Shown here in pieces: positions 1 through 15,400 of a stretch of DNA of 64,000 bases. This stretch comes from Dipylidium caninum. Its lineage: Eukaryota > Platyhelminthes > Cestoda > Cyclophyllidea > Dipylidiidae. The notes below the pieces were generated by a model, which had not been told where the DNA came from, ran no database searches, and saw only the letters and a program-made list of their open reading frames with translations. The stretch is from NCBI GenBank assembly GCA_017562135.1, contig QEYB01001638.1, positions 62,001 through 126,000 of the forward strand. Reading direction: 5' to 3'. The position numbers and the translations under genes were made by a program. Numbering within the stretch: position 1 is the first letter of the stretch; the number at the start of each line of letters is the position of its first letter.

Positions 1-720
1 TTGGTCACTCTGCGACACGAAAAGTAAAAAAAATCACAGTAAGTTTGTGAAGGTCCACATTGGACTTATAACGACAAATTTGCGTATAAGAATATGCAGG
101 CCTATTTCTTCCTGAGATGTAGTAGAAGCAGTCGCATTAAGCCAAGGCCTCCAAAAGTCACCGGTTCATCATTACTCCCATTCGGACTACAGCTCAGAAG
201 TTATTCTTTACGTTACTTAACAAATCATTCATAAATCTATTACGTGAATATCCAGCCACTTATAATGTTCTTTGAAACTGGAATCATAAAATTGGATAAC
301 CACTCGAACCACTTAATGAATTTGACGCTGACTGACCATACTTATGAATCACTTCGTATTTATAATAAAATTTTGTCACTGCCGCATGATAATATTTAAC
401 TAGATGAGGGTAGTGGGAACTCCTTTTCTCGCCGACAGCTGGATAGACAGCCATCGAATTAGGCACTCTCGGCATTAATGACAGTCTTTTATTTTATTTT
501 GCACGACTCTTAGCCTTTTTCCATAGTCTTGCGGGGCACCGATAACGTTGGCCAGTTTCTAATTGCAGCTAGCTCAATTACTAGAAAATATACAAGATAA
601 GAACCCGCAAATGCGCGTTTAATCTCGCAGCAATTTTTTTACAGTAGCAAACGCATCCAATACTTTATCATGATGGAAAGCTTAATACAAAGTGCCAATC
701 GAACAACCACATTAATCCTT
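1..720. other. 3' flank of CEP20, no gene recognised
   Basis: AT-rich DNA downstream of the CEP20 stop codon. No open frame here resembles a family I know; the only frame over 60 codons (minus, 284-475) shows no domain. On the minus strand two overlapping AATAAA motifs (plus-strand TTTATT at 488-498) lie about 225 nt past the CEP20 stop and could be its polyadenylation signal. That assignment rests on position and motif only. Confidence 0.5.
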
Positions 721-1543
721 TCATGGCTTCGTGGATCTGAAGTGTTCAACGAAGTAATATAATAGAGGAACTGTCTTATCTTGACCTCCGTTGTCCTCGT
801 ATGAAGAAGCCTGTACCAGGACAGTAGGCTTGACATTGAGTGTTTGGCACAGAAGTCGACGAGACATCGGATCGAAATTGTGTTTTATTTCGCTTCGGAA
901 TACGGACTCACTAAATCGAAGGCTATAAGTAAAAAACATGCTGACCTACATCAAAATGCCATAGTTTTAAGAAACTGATAGTTACCCATTCCAGTAATAT
1001 ATTTTCTCACAAGAATACACAATACTGATGGTAATCTGCCCTGAACAAATACACGTTATTCTACGGCTGCTTGGAAGCTCGATTCTGTGGACAAACAAGC
1101 CGTTGCGCCGCAAAACTATACATATGTCATAAAAAGTAAATGGGATAAAAAATCATTTGTTATTAATAATAATTTCTATTTGTCACTGGTAGTTATAGCC
1201 TAACTTCCGTCCCATCAAACCAGGCAAAGGTATTTGTAATCGGAAACCAAGGCTATGGATTACGTCCAGTAAAACGCTTGAGGAGGACTTATGGGAACAA
1301 ATTATTTTACTAAAGGCGCAAATGAGTCACTTACTCATTGAACTTCATGTATTCCAAGATTAGTTCGTTGATTATACACGTTGCCTCATCGACCTCTACG
1401 TCAGAGGGTAGAGTAAGGGTAGGTTTCATTTTATCTATTATGGAAAATATTTCCATTTTTGTGTGTGCTTCAATCCGAGCCAACGCGCCATGTCGCGACA
1501 AAAGATCCAACAACGCTTTTTTTAGGTCACCAACTGTTGCCAT
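721..1543 (-). CDS. CEP20: CEP20 / FOPNL (FOR20) centrosomal LisH protein
   Basis: Small centriolar-satellite and basal-body protein of the FOP/OFD1 N-terminal family, which in other animals is needed for ciliogenesis. Two exons: 1543-1335 and 922-721, joined by a 412-nt GT-AG intron (donor GTAAGT; phase 2, GA plus C). The product is about 136 residues. The N-terminus (MATVGDLKKALLDLLSRHGA) and the LisH block (INELILEYMKFN continuing into LRFSESVF) align with vertebrate CEP20, as does the later KTVPLLYYFVEHF. The start is the first Met of the family alignment. The C-terminus stops soon after this block, so it lacks the longer tail of vertebrate proteins; a further exon in the flank cannot be excluded but is not needed. 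The gene is divergent from METTL9. A 7-bp inverted repeat (1321-1339) covers its 5' splice site. Confidence 0.87.
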
Positions 1544-2959
1544 GACAATCGTTCAGATAAACGTATTCAGTATGAACAAAGTCAGCTCGGTAAAATAACA
1601 CAATTTTCGATATCCGACTAAGCCGAGATATTATTTGCCTTAGACGCGTAGTGGCGATTATCTTGCGCAATTTTTTCAAGTTAATGCAACAGAGTGGACC
1701 CAATCGCGCAGAGGGCGAAGTCAGATATGCATCTAATTTGAATGCACAATTTCATGGTTTATTGCAAAATAACTTGAAATTCATGGTAAAGACGTGTACG
1801 TACACATGCTAATGAGTTTCCTGCTCATTTATGTCTCACTCACTAAAAATACTAAGTAATTTGATAGATACTCTCTCTGTAACATCAGCGACTTGATGTC
1901 CTAACTGATAACCTCAAGTATTCGGCATAAACCACCCTAAGGTCCGCTGGTGTGTAGGTAATTACCGCAATCGGCCGGTAACCTTATAAGTGTCAGATAC
2001 TCTTGCAAATAGTTTCCTCAATTTTATAATACAGTAGCAAAATTTGATTGCCCCTTGATCTAATCCACCGCAATTCAATGAGATATACTTCGCAAAGAAT
2101 TTTATATAAACGAATAGATTCCTAAGGTCACCTTTTCATCTTATCGCTCTCATTCCAGTTGATTTGTCGAACATAATGCGCTAATTCTGATAATCCGAGA
2201 GCATTTACAGGTCGACATTGCACCAAAAGGTGTCCCGCGTCATAGGTCCGACTTTACTATAACCCCACCTCAAAGCTGGAGATCCTTTCAATCAGATTTA
2301 GCGTTTTAATCATATCTTACTGCATATCTACAGCACATTTGTTTCGCGTGGGCTTAGAGAGGAATATGAAACGGCACAGTCTCCGTGCTCCCTTTAAGAG
2401 TCCCATTTTTTTCCTACTTCACCACTTCTTTTCAACAAATATTGACTAAATCTTATATTTGATGTTATGTGGAATGCTGTTTCGTGATGGTTTTTTGGTG
2501 CTAGGCGTATGAATTTCAGATTATTCATTGTCCACTTGTTTCGAAAGCCTAACTATGAGTTTCTTTGCCATCTGAGCATCCCAATACAATTTATGGATGG
2601 GGTGTGATGGCCATACGTTCACCTCTAATATGGTGCATTTTGACAAATTGAACTGCTGTGACGGGTACGTGTACCTGACTATATCAAATCGCACCATTTA
2701 TCCAAAGGATTTTACCTGCTTGGTTTATAAGTTTAATGTTGATTTGCTTGCTATTGTGCACCATAAAACTATTAATTGCTACCTCGCAGTGAACTGAATG
2801 TTACGAGTTCAACGGCCTTGTGACGTGGGCGTTGGACGTGCCAACCTGAATGGCTACTGGGGTGGGGCGCCTGTCAGGGCGGGTCGAAGTTTCTTCATAC
2901 TGTCCATATTCATAGTAGACTTGTTTCTGCTTTATGTACTATAGGCAATATTTAGTGGT
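1544..2959. promoter_or_regulatory. Intergenic region between divergent CEP20 and METTL9
   Basis: This 1.4-kb gap separates the start codons of two divergently transcribed genes, so it should hold both promoters and 5' UTRs. It is AT-rich and has no recognisable coding block. A 12-nt perfect palindrome (GTGTACGTACAC) lies at 1794-1805, and a weak stem-loop (AATGAG/CTCATT) follows at about 1811-1830. No TATA or initiator site could be assigned with confidence. The promoter role is inferred from gene arrangement alone. Confidence 0.4.
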
Positions 2960-6549
<3,590 letters not shown>

Positions 6550-6751
6550 CTCTTTTACCGTTAGTCTCTTCGGGAGATCCGTGAGAGCACTCTTTTATCA
6601 CAGTAAATTCCGTTGACTTCCGAATATCAATGCGTGATGAGAAGACTCAATGTTAAAAAGGGGCATTTAGTAAAAAGCGTATAGCATGAAAATACAATGA
6701 ACTTCGAAACATAGGTGGTAGAGGCATAGCCTTATGCTTCAACCCTTTCGT

Positions 6752-9700
6752 TTACTCGGTGCTCTGACTCGGGCCGCAGTGCTCTTCTTTCTCCGTGCGT
6801 GAAATCGCCGATATTGACTCGATCTCCGTAGAGAGCGTGATAAATGGGATACAGCGTTCCTCCCCCGTGCGCTTCGATCTGACGGTTGTGGGCGTTGTAG
6901 CCATGGGCGAGGCTAGTACGGGCGCCGATAAGTAGCGACCAGTATTTGGAGTGACAGGAAGAGAGATATGTGGCCGCTCCGGCGTCTCAATACCTGATTC
7001 AAAGGAAATGTGCCGACGCCCCTCTGATTTGAGCGCTTCCACGCTTTTATTTGTGGTCTTTCGCCCTTCTCGGGAGTTTTTCTTCGCTTTTTGTTCCTCC
7101 CTATCAGGAGGAAATATCATTATAGGAAGTGAAAGGAGTTTTATTAAATTATTCTCCAACCTCATTTGGATATGAATTCGCGATAAGTTCAAAGTCATCC
7201 ACGCAAAAATCGAGTATTTGGGAGTATTTCTGCTTTTCGCGTACGCAACAAGAAGATAGTAAAATTGGAAAATAGAGATCTCTAACGCTTGTCCTGTAAT
7301 AGGCTATAACTCATTGAAGCTATCCACAGCAAGTAAGAAGGTTTCAGCAGGATAATTGAGAATGTTGAAATGAAAATACACTGTGAGTTGATTGCAAGGT
7401 GCCTGAGAGCATACTAAAATAATATAATTTAACCCACCATTAAATGTTAAACAGAAAACTAAACCAGCATCAGCCTACACATTTTCATTCTCGACAGGGC
7501 CCATTTGGGACGAAACTTCCGCCAAGGCAGGAGGAAGCCGTGTCGATGAGGTTTCTTTGGGTCCTAACGGCCCTCGGTACGGAGTGCCCAGTTCGTCAGC
7601 TGAGAAGTGTATCAGCGAGCAGTACCCGTCGGTAGAAGTCACTGTCACCAAGCGACCGTCGCTTGACCACGCCGCATCATTCAGCGATTGATAATGAATC
7701 TGGCTAACCTTTTCCAAAAAAATAGAAAATGATGTTCGAGGACAACTTATGTATTGTGGCCTCATGTATAGTTTTGTAGCAGCATGTATAAAGTTGCTCC
7801 AGAACGCCTAAAAAATAGCGAACAGGTCAACCTGTGATTGTGTTCCAGTAATTTGAGCCAAAATGAAGCAGAAGCCGACGGCTATGAATCGTGACAATAT
7901 ATGATATTTTATTGAAGGATTTTGAAAGCAATGGCATGAGGCAATTGTTCAAAGGCGCCTTGTCTTAAGGTCCATATATGATGGTGTAAATATGACTTGC
8001 ATTAGCGAACGGTTGGGCCTGTTGAGTGTCGAAGAAAAGAACCCCATCATCAAGAATGAGGCAGAAGATCCATCGATAAGGCAGGTCGAAGAGACTGGAA
8101 ATGGCCACTTCAGGTTCAGGATTAGTCACGCGCAAAAGAAATGGTTGTGGACAGAAGCGCACAGCAACCACGGGTCGTGGGCCCGTTGGTAGACTCACAC
8201 AGGGTTTCTTGGCCCAACCTCGCAGGAATATGTGTGCGGCATGCTGGGGCGCCGTAGCTGCGAGTAATTAACTTAGTTAAAACTCTACTCTACGTCAAAA
8301 TTGATGTCACTAATTCGGCTAATTATAATTAGCAAGAAAAGCAATGTGAAAAGAGAATTTGGTAACCGGAAGGTTGGTGCTGTCGCTGATTATGGTCCCT
8401 TACAAGACTGAAATAGGTTTCAACTAACGAGTTGCATTTAGGTTGGAATATTTTAATAATTCAATGTGGCAGGTGGAAACCTCCAACTCACAAAAAGGCC
8501 ACGATCCGCACCAGAGAGAATAATGCAATCAAAGAAAATGTGTGCGCTTTTAATTATACTTTCTTTGCGCTACAATGTATGAAAAAAAGGGAGTACAATT
8601 AATCCCACTGAGTACTACGAACCATCAGAGAATAATTGTGGGGCCTTTCCCTTCCTTTTCCATCTAGCACATTTTAATAGAGGCTATATGATTAAGTCTA
8701 TAAGATAATGTAGGGTTATAAAAAGTCAGTGAAGAGTGTCTTCGTGAAAAAGAGCAGTTTAAACGGGACTTCTCAACAACTAGATTTGGTCGTCCTCCAA
8801 GTTTGGCCTGAATACTCCTTGTGTCTGTCCCTAGTCAGTTCAGCAGGGCATCAGCACAGGGGTCAAATAAAAAGTCACCTATCGTGAATGAGCTGAGTAA
8901 GTGAGATGGCAATTTCAGGGCCTATTTCAGCGATCGATTTGCTCTTCAAAGGCAGATCGCCCAATTTAATCCATCGCAATTAAATTCAATTAACACTGGC
9001 AAAATCAATAAAAATTCTATCACGAGGGCGGAGGGTTAAACTTTATCACGCCTGAAATACTGTGCGAATTTGGAGTGAAGACGACGGCTGACTTGTTTTT
9101 CCTCTTTTTGAGTGGAAAAATAGAGGGCCCAATTTATCCGACCACGAAACTAGTACATAAGGCTGCAACACCAATTTCACCAGTTAGGTGAATATAATGG
9201 ATTTTATTTGGTGGCAAACAGGTCTCCTGCCCAGCCATGGAGGAGGAGCCCAGCATTCGTGGTAAAATGAAAAAGACGTAGCACCAGTGACACCATACCC
9301 GCCTAGAATAACCACAAATCATTACAATTTTTATGCAACTGCGTTTCTTTAACACAAATAGACGGGAAAAAAACCAGGTTATAGGAGTTTCGGATATCAT
9401 TTTTACCTAAGTGGGAACTCAGAGAGCTTAGTCTTATTAAAGTAAATCAAAGCTGAGTCGTGGACAAAAACCACACCGTCTTGGATTGGAATGTTTTTTC
9501 GACACTCACCTCAGATGTTAACAAGACCTTAAATACTGACCTAAAATGACCTATCAATTGAGGATGAGAAGCCGGTAGACTTACTTGGAAAAATTGTGAC
9601 AGCGCAATCGGCAGTATCGACTTTTGAAGCGATGGAGGCACTTTTGCTGTTGGTCGTTGAAACGGCTGATGGCATATCGCCGGCAAAGGGCGCCACCTCC

Positions 9701-12413
9701 AGATTTCCGGCCGGACAAATGAGCATCAACCCGTCCGGACTGAAAGCCAATCGGCGGAAGAACGACTTCCATGAATCATCCTGTCAAAAGACAATCGTTT
9801 AAGTCAATGCGAGGCTACAAGAAGCATGTAAAATTTGCTTCAAAAATTTTTCACAAATTAACAATGGGTTTCCGCGTTCGATTTACGATTCTTGTCTTGG
9901 GTAGAATCAATAATCATAAAAATTGCCGCTTCTGTGATGCATACCTGAAACAAATGATGTTTATTGACTTTAGACAGGGTGGCAACACATTGCTTGGTTG
10001 CCGCTTTGTAGATGCGGCATGACCGGTCCGAGGAGAGTGAAGCGACATATACTCCCAGAGGGTCCCAGGCAACACCCTGGACGTAATGCTTGTGGTCTTG
10101 GAGTACTACTGACTTTCCGCTTGAGGCGCTTTCCGCGGATAAATCGAGGTTCCAGAGGACGACCGACTGATCCACCGAACCCGAGATGAAGGCGGCCTCG
10201 TCAGGCGACCAACAGAGATCATAAACATCGCCCAAGTGGCGTCTAATTCAGGAGCAATGCAAGTTCATAAATATCACGTGGAGACAACGATGACTACGTC
10301 AATGTACAAAGCCCTACTTACCGTAAAGAAAGTAGAGGCAACCATGATTCCAGGGATTTAGATCCGTCTCCATCATTTCCTGACGATGGCGGTGGAGTCA
10401 ACTTATTATGGGGTTCAGGCTCCATGTGCCAAATAATTACGAAAGGTCATCACCTCCAGAAGCCAAATATTTGCCTGAAGAAAGGACGAATGAAGCACCA
10501 CATTCGTAATGACTCAAGTATGACACCCGAAACCGGTTAGTAACTTGACCAAACCTCGGAGCCCACTTTGCGTAGGGCGGAAGCAAACTGTATTACTGCG
10601 GAAAAACACTTCATTCCAATCAAATTAACATGCATAAAGTACCACAACCATTACTTCTACGGACTTTCAATTAACTGACATTATTAGTAACGAAGTACTT
10701 CGATTCGAAATACGACAAGACTGTTTGGAAGTAATTTCAACTGTGCTCGGATAAAAATGGAGTACAAATTACTCGATGAAACCGATCAACGCGAATTATT
10801 TTTTTACTGTGGAGAACCGAATATGTGAAAATGGCTCTCGAGTTAAAATAATCTATCTATCCTAGCCGATGAATTGAAAGAGAGCCTTTAGCCGACAAGT
10901 AGTGCGGAATTGGTGTACTCTTTACCTCTACAATTGATGTAGGGGGAGTATAAAGCTTCAAAACATCCAACATTACCACAAAGGACGATGCTGATGTGGA
11001 TTCGGAATTATTCGGCGCAAGAAGGAATGAACATAAATGGAACCATTTGAAACTGCAGGATTTATTGAAGTTCTTAGATAATCGACGGGCGAAACAGTAA
11101 ATACCTAAGTAATGGCCCTCCAACACAGCAATAAAAAAGGCCGAAGTTGAAAGACAATTGAGACTATTTGAGTTAATAGGAAAGCAAAAAACCATACGAG
11201 AAGGCACACGCTACGAGAGATATAATTGTTTTAGTGGGTGAATAATGAAATCAGAAGACGCTTTAACTCCTCCCTGAAGGTAAAAGATCGCTAAAATAAG
11301 TTTTGGGTAAGATAAAACAAACATTGTTCCAGAAATGAAGTAGTGATTCAACGGGTTGACTCTAGTTATATCGAAGAGATAATAAAATGAGCAAGGTTGT
11401 TGGTCGGCTAATTGTCATCTTATTCCAATGACAAAACTCGGGATATGAAAAGGAAGTGCTAATAAAGTCACGTAGAATGTGTGCTAAGGAAAGGAGGAAA
11501 CCGAAAGACCAAACCTCGGAGCCCATGACTGAGGCATCAATTTGAGAAGGCAAACCAAAAACTAACCTCGACGTTAAACCGAGAGGAGGATAAAGACATC
11601 AAAATTTTTTGAGAGAGACATACCGACAGCGTATGGGTTTATATGGCGCAATAGCAGCGGGGCAGGACGCATACTATGTCAATTCAGTGTCACCTCAGAG
11701 ATATGAAGATCTTCATGACCGAAAAGCAAGCAATTCAGTTGAGTTTGCGAGTATTAATATGCCACACGTATGCCAGTTTACAAATAAGAAAATCCACGAA
11801 AAATTATCAATTAGCAAACGCCAGATTTATGCCCGTAATTATATGATTACCAGATGGAGACCAGCGAACAACATTGACCAAGCGTTCATGTCGTTTCAGT
11901 GTGGCCAAAAAGACTAATCCATCAGACATGGGCGCAGATGCCTTGACACTTCCGCCCGAGCTGCTGCTGGCAGCAACAGTACAGGCTCTGTTGGCCCCGG
12001 AGGTAGAAGCACCGGCAGTGTGGCCCGCAGTTGACCTTTTACAATCGAATTCGACGTTGCTCTGTTGTACATCCTTGGGCAATGGCTTCTTGAACATGGT
12101 GACAGTGACTGAACTGGGTGGCTTCCAGGCGACGTTTACTCGCCACAGACGTACCACACTATCTCCGCCTGCGGTAGCCAATCGTGTCCAAGTGTCGCCA
12201 ACGACGGAGTCAGTTTTCTCCTCCCCTTCCGTAACCGCCTCATCCTTCGTTTGTGTGACATCAGTTAATGCCCGATCGTTAAGAGAGAGTTCCGACAGCG
12301 GTTCACGCAACTCAGTGTCACGATTCTGCGAAACCGGGGGCAAACGGTTGTAGATCGCAGGAATAAATTGGAAGAGTTTCATGCCAAGCTATTTCGGGAG
12401 TCCGAACTTTCAT
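6752..12413 (-). CDS. CHAF1B: CHAF1B, chromatin assembly factor 1 subunit p60 (WD40)
   Basis: Nuclear WD40 subunit of CAF-1, which deposits H3-H4 on newly replicated DNA together with ASF1. Exons: 12413-11851, 10474-10322, 10242-9945, 9780-9585, 8257-8001, 7708 to about 7569, 7100-6752. Family blocks: [18 protein letters not shown] at the start, [103 protein letters not shown] and [18 protein letters not shown]. The true ATG is at 12413, not at the Met 31 bases further in. Exon 1 carries one extra base and exon 2 lacks one base relative to the frame. Intron 5 is GC-AG. The first blade holds long acidic and Ser/Ala-rich insertions. In the last exon, GRRHISFES resembles the ASF1-binding B-domain motif of p60. 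The exon 6 donor is uncertain (two phase-2 choices, exon end near 7569 or 7580). Confidence 0.94.
7709..8000 (-). other. CHAF1B: GC-AG intron 5 of CHAF1B
   Basis: On the minus strand exon 5 ends QPFAN at 8001 and is followed by GCAAGT. The acceptor GGAAAAG precedes VSQIHY at 7708. The phase-0 join reproduces the contiguous PF-x-x-VS-x-IHY block of the family. The alternative GT donor two bases downstream leads directly to TAG in exon 6. Confidence 0.78.
10547..10565. repeat. 19-bp direct repeat, copy 1 (CHAF1B intron 1)
   Basis: GACCAAACCTCGGAGCCCA occurs here and again at 11507-11525, exactly 960 bp apart and in the same orientation. Both copies lie in the 1.4-kb first intron of CHAF1B. The flanks are not similar, so this is not part of a longer duplication that I can see. 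Confidence 0.85.
11507..11525. repeat. 19-bp direct repeat, copy 2 (CHAF1B intron 1)
   Basis: Second exact copy of the element at 10547-10565. A perfect 19-bp repeat within 1 kb is not expected by chance. Function unknown; it could be an intronic regulatory site or a remnant of a short repeat family. Confidence 0.85.
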
Positions 12414-15400
12414 ATTCAGGCTGAAAGGAGAGTCACACGGATAATATACAATTGTCAAGCCTGCCATCAGGCAAGGACTTATGATAATCTATGTAACTTC
12501 TTGATACAACTTTGACAGACAATTCTCACGCATCCCTAACTTTCCCCCTAAATTCCACCTTCCTCAATGTGACTCGCATATACAAAAATTAATTATAGTC
12601 GTAAGATATTTTATCTAAAGGACTACCGTTTGCCACGGTGTAACCGAGAAAAATAAATAAATATTTTGACTTTAAAGCGTGGCCCTTTGCTAGCAACCGC
12701 GGTACCTCAAAAACGATAACGTGCGCCGTTGTGCACAAAATGAAGAAAGTATCCCAACTCACTGCCGCCAAATAAAATTGCCCGAGTCCCCAATAGACTC
12801 TTAAGCAATTATATTCGTAGGATGTCTTCTTAAACCAGTCTCATCTGAAACATTCTAATACATGAAATACTCCAGATCTTCTTTAAGACCAAATACCGAT
12901 GAACACTTGTGCATTTTTGACCGGGATCACAAGCATCATGAAGAACACAGGCGATGTTGTCTTTATCAGTAAACAAAAAAGACCAACGCGCTTTCCCGAA
13001 TAGCTAGGTGGGATGATTAGGTGTCCTGTAGATTTCACTACCTTACTTTTTCACTGTGAACCGCCAAAAAATGGCATAAGATAAGCAAATAACATTCATG
13101 TAAACTGGAAAATCGTGTGAGCTAGCTGACTGGGTGCTACAACTGATACTAATTGAAAACGTGGCAGACTCATTTTTGGCCGAATGAAAATGAGACGACA
13201 ATGACTTTCGCGGTCCGAATGCTAGGCGAGCAATGTTACTCCCAATCTTCTTGGCAATAGGAAACAATCAAACAACAAATAAAACCTTTGGAAACAGGTG
13301 AGGCAGGAACAAATGTTTATTAAAAAATCTTCCAACTAAGTAGAAAAGGCTAACGAGGTGCGATGACGATTACCCCAACAAATAAAGCGTTTGGATTAAC
13401 TTCATTCATTTCGTTTTACCTTTAACCTTACTAGGGAAGGATGCCACATACGTAAGAGTTTATCCCCCACCCACGTTCCTCCAAGACGTATGTCAAGCCC
13501 GGTATCGCTGACTTGACACTAGTAGGATGTACCAAAGAATTAGTAGATGGCTGATGGCCGAGATCTCGTGGTTAAGTGGCGTTGGCAAAAAGCATCAGTG
13601 GTTGTAAAGAAAGGTAAAGTTCAATTTACTCAAACCAGTAAATCGGAAACACATCTCCCTTAAATCGGCCAAAATATAAATAGTAGTGGTAGATCTCCTT
13701 CGAAATAAAAATTTAAAAAGCAAAAGTATCAGACTAAATTGAATCGAACGTCATCCAGTTTATGCATTGCGACATAAAAGTGCCTGTAAGCACCAAATCA
13801 GCATCAACCTAAAAACGAGAGTGCCGAAATTTATAAACCACTTGCCGAATCGCCATAATGGAGCAATAGTCGAAGCTCATCGCATGGGAAGACGCACCAA
13901 ATTGTCTACAGGGATGACGAAAAATGGGTTTTTCGCATATCATGAAAGATATATTATCGACAACTACAAGTTTCGGTCAAACCCACGACCATTTACTATA
14001 ACCATTTAGCCGTTTTCTTTTAAAGAACATCTGGGCAAAGACTCGTTGGAGGTCGAAAGGAAGCCCAAAATCGAACTAATTTTAAAACAGGCAAATTTAG
14101 TAACGGCATTTTTTCACTTACGTATCACTTCTCAAAACGGTCGCGGTGATTACCGTTGCAGGGTATGATAAGATTGCGCGATGACTGCGGAGGGCGGTCA
14201 CTCAGGGCCCGCAAAATAAGAGCGCTTAGAATGCCACAAGCCTATACAACATTTCCTTTATTTGAGGAGCGGTAGGCCCACGACAAGATACACATGACTT
14301 TCAGCCCACCCCACTAGTAGGTTAGCTGTACACCGCGTGAACGGTACTTGCTTAAAAGAACAGGACCTTGAAGCAGTAACAACTTCAAATCAACGCGATT
14401 CCGTCGACCCGATAAGGTACAATCGGTCTTAGAGTGTATTTCATCAGGGGGATGCCTGTATGCTGGGAAACAGAAATGGGGTATCGTATTTCGAGATGCC
14501 TTTTAAGACAACCACAAAACCTAGGAATATCGCAATGTCGAGGAACGCACGGAAACAATTAGACAGTGGGACTTAACAGACTCACGAATAAACTGTTAAA
14601 ATAATTACAAATACACAGCCCTCTCATTATTCGCCGATTTAGAGGCAGCTACCCGACTTAAGTACTGTCGGAATAAGTGTGCAATTAGGGTACAAGAATG
14701 CTGTTGATGAGAGCGCAGGGGATGCCGAGGCCGGGGAAGAGGTAGCGAGAAATGATGGTAGCCTTGTTTAATGGCTGAATGTTTGTCAATGAGGTTTGTG
14801 TGGTAGGGCGTGGAAAGTACCACAGATACAACGAGAGGCAGAAGCTCAGTAATTACAATGACTGCCTCTTCAAACCGATTATACTGTTTCATCTGGTATA
14901 ATTGACAAATAGGTACGATGGTAGACAGTTGGAAATGCATTTCAAATGACATCTCAGTTTAGTAATGGGTGTAGTAGAAATACCTAGTCGAATGAGTTAT
15001 TTCAACCCGTGTGAAAGTGTGCCGTAAATCGACGGAACAATACACGTCATGTGGGAATATTTCCGCAAAACAAATACACCAATGGAACACGGATGCCGTC
15101 CCCTTGCAAACAACTTCTCAAAGTAATTCAAAAAATATTACAATGACGCAAAAGAATAATTTACCGAATAGAGGGCGGTTTCATTCAGCACCACCAAACC
15201 CAACGACTTAGGGGTGGAAGGTGCTCTCCAATAAAGAGGACATGAAACGGAATATCAAAAGAGAATCTTCTCAAAGGCGCGGAGGATTAGGGGATCTTAA
15301 AAGAAAGTTGAACCGATGTATTTGCTAAATAAAGTCAACTTACCGAGAAAACAACTATGAATAAGGACCGAAAAAAGGAAAATATGATGACAAAATACTG

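Noticed and set aside
1794..1805. 12-nt palindrome GTGTACGTACAC between CEP20 and METTL9
   Set aside because: Single occurrence of a modest palindrome; not enough to claim a binding site, so noted only in the region description.
11874..12353. 160-codon plus-strand open frame
   Set aside because: It lies antisense to CHAF1B exon 1 and has no domain; its openness reflects the coding strand opposite.
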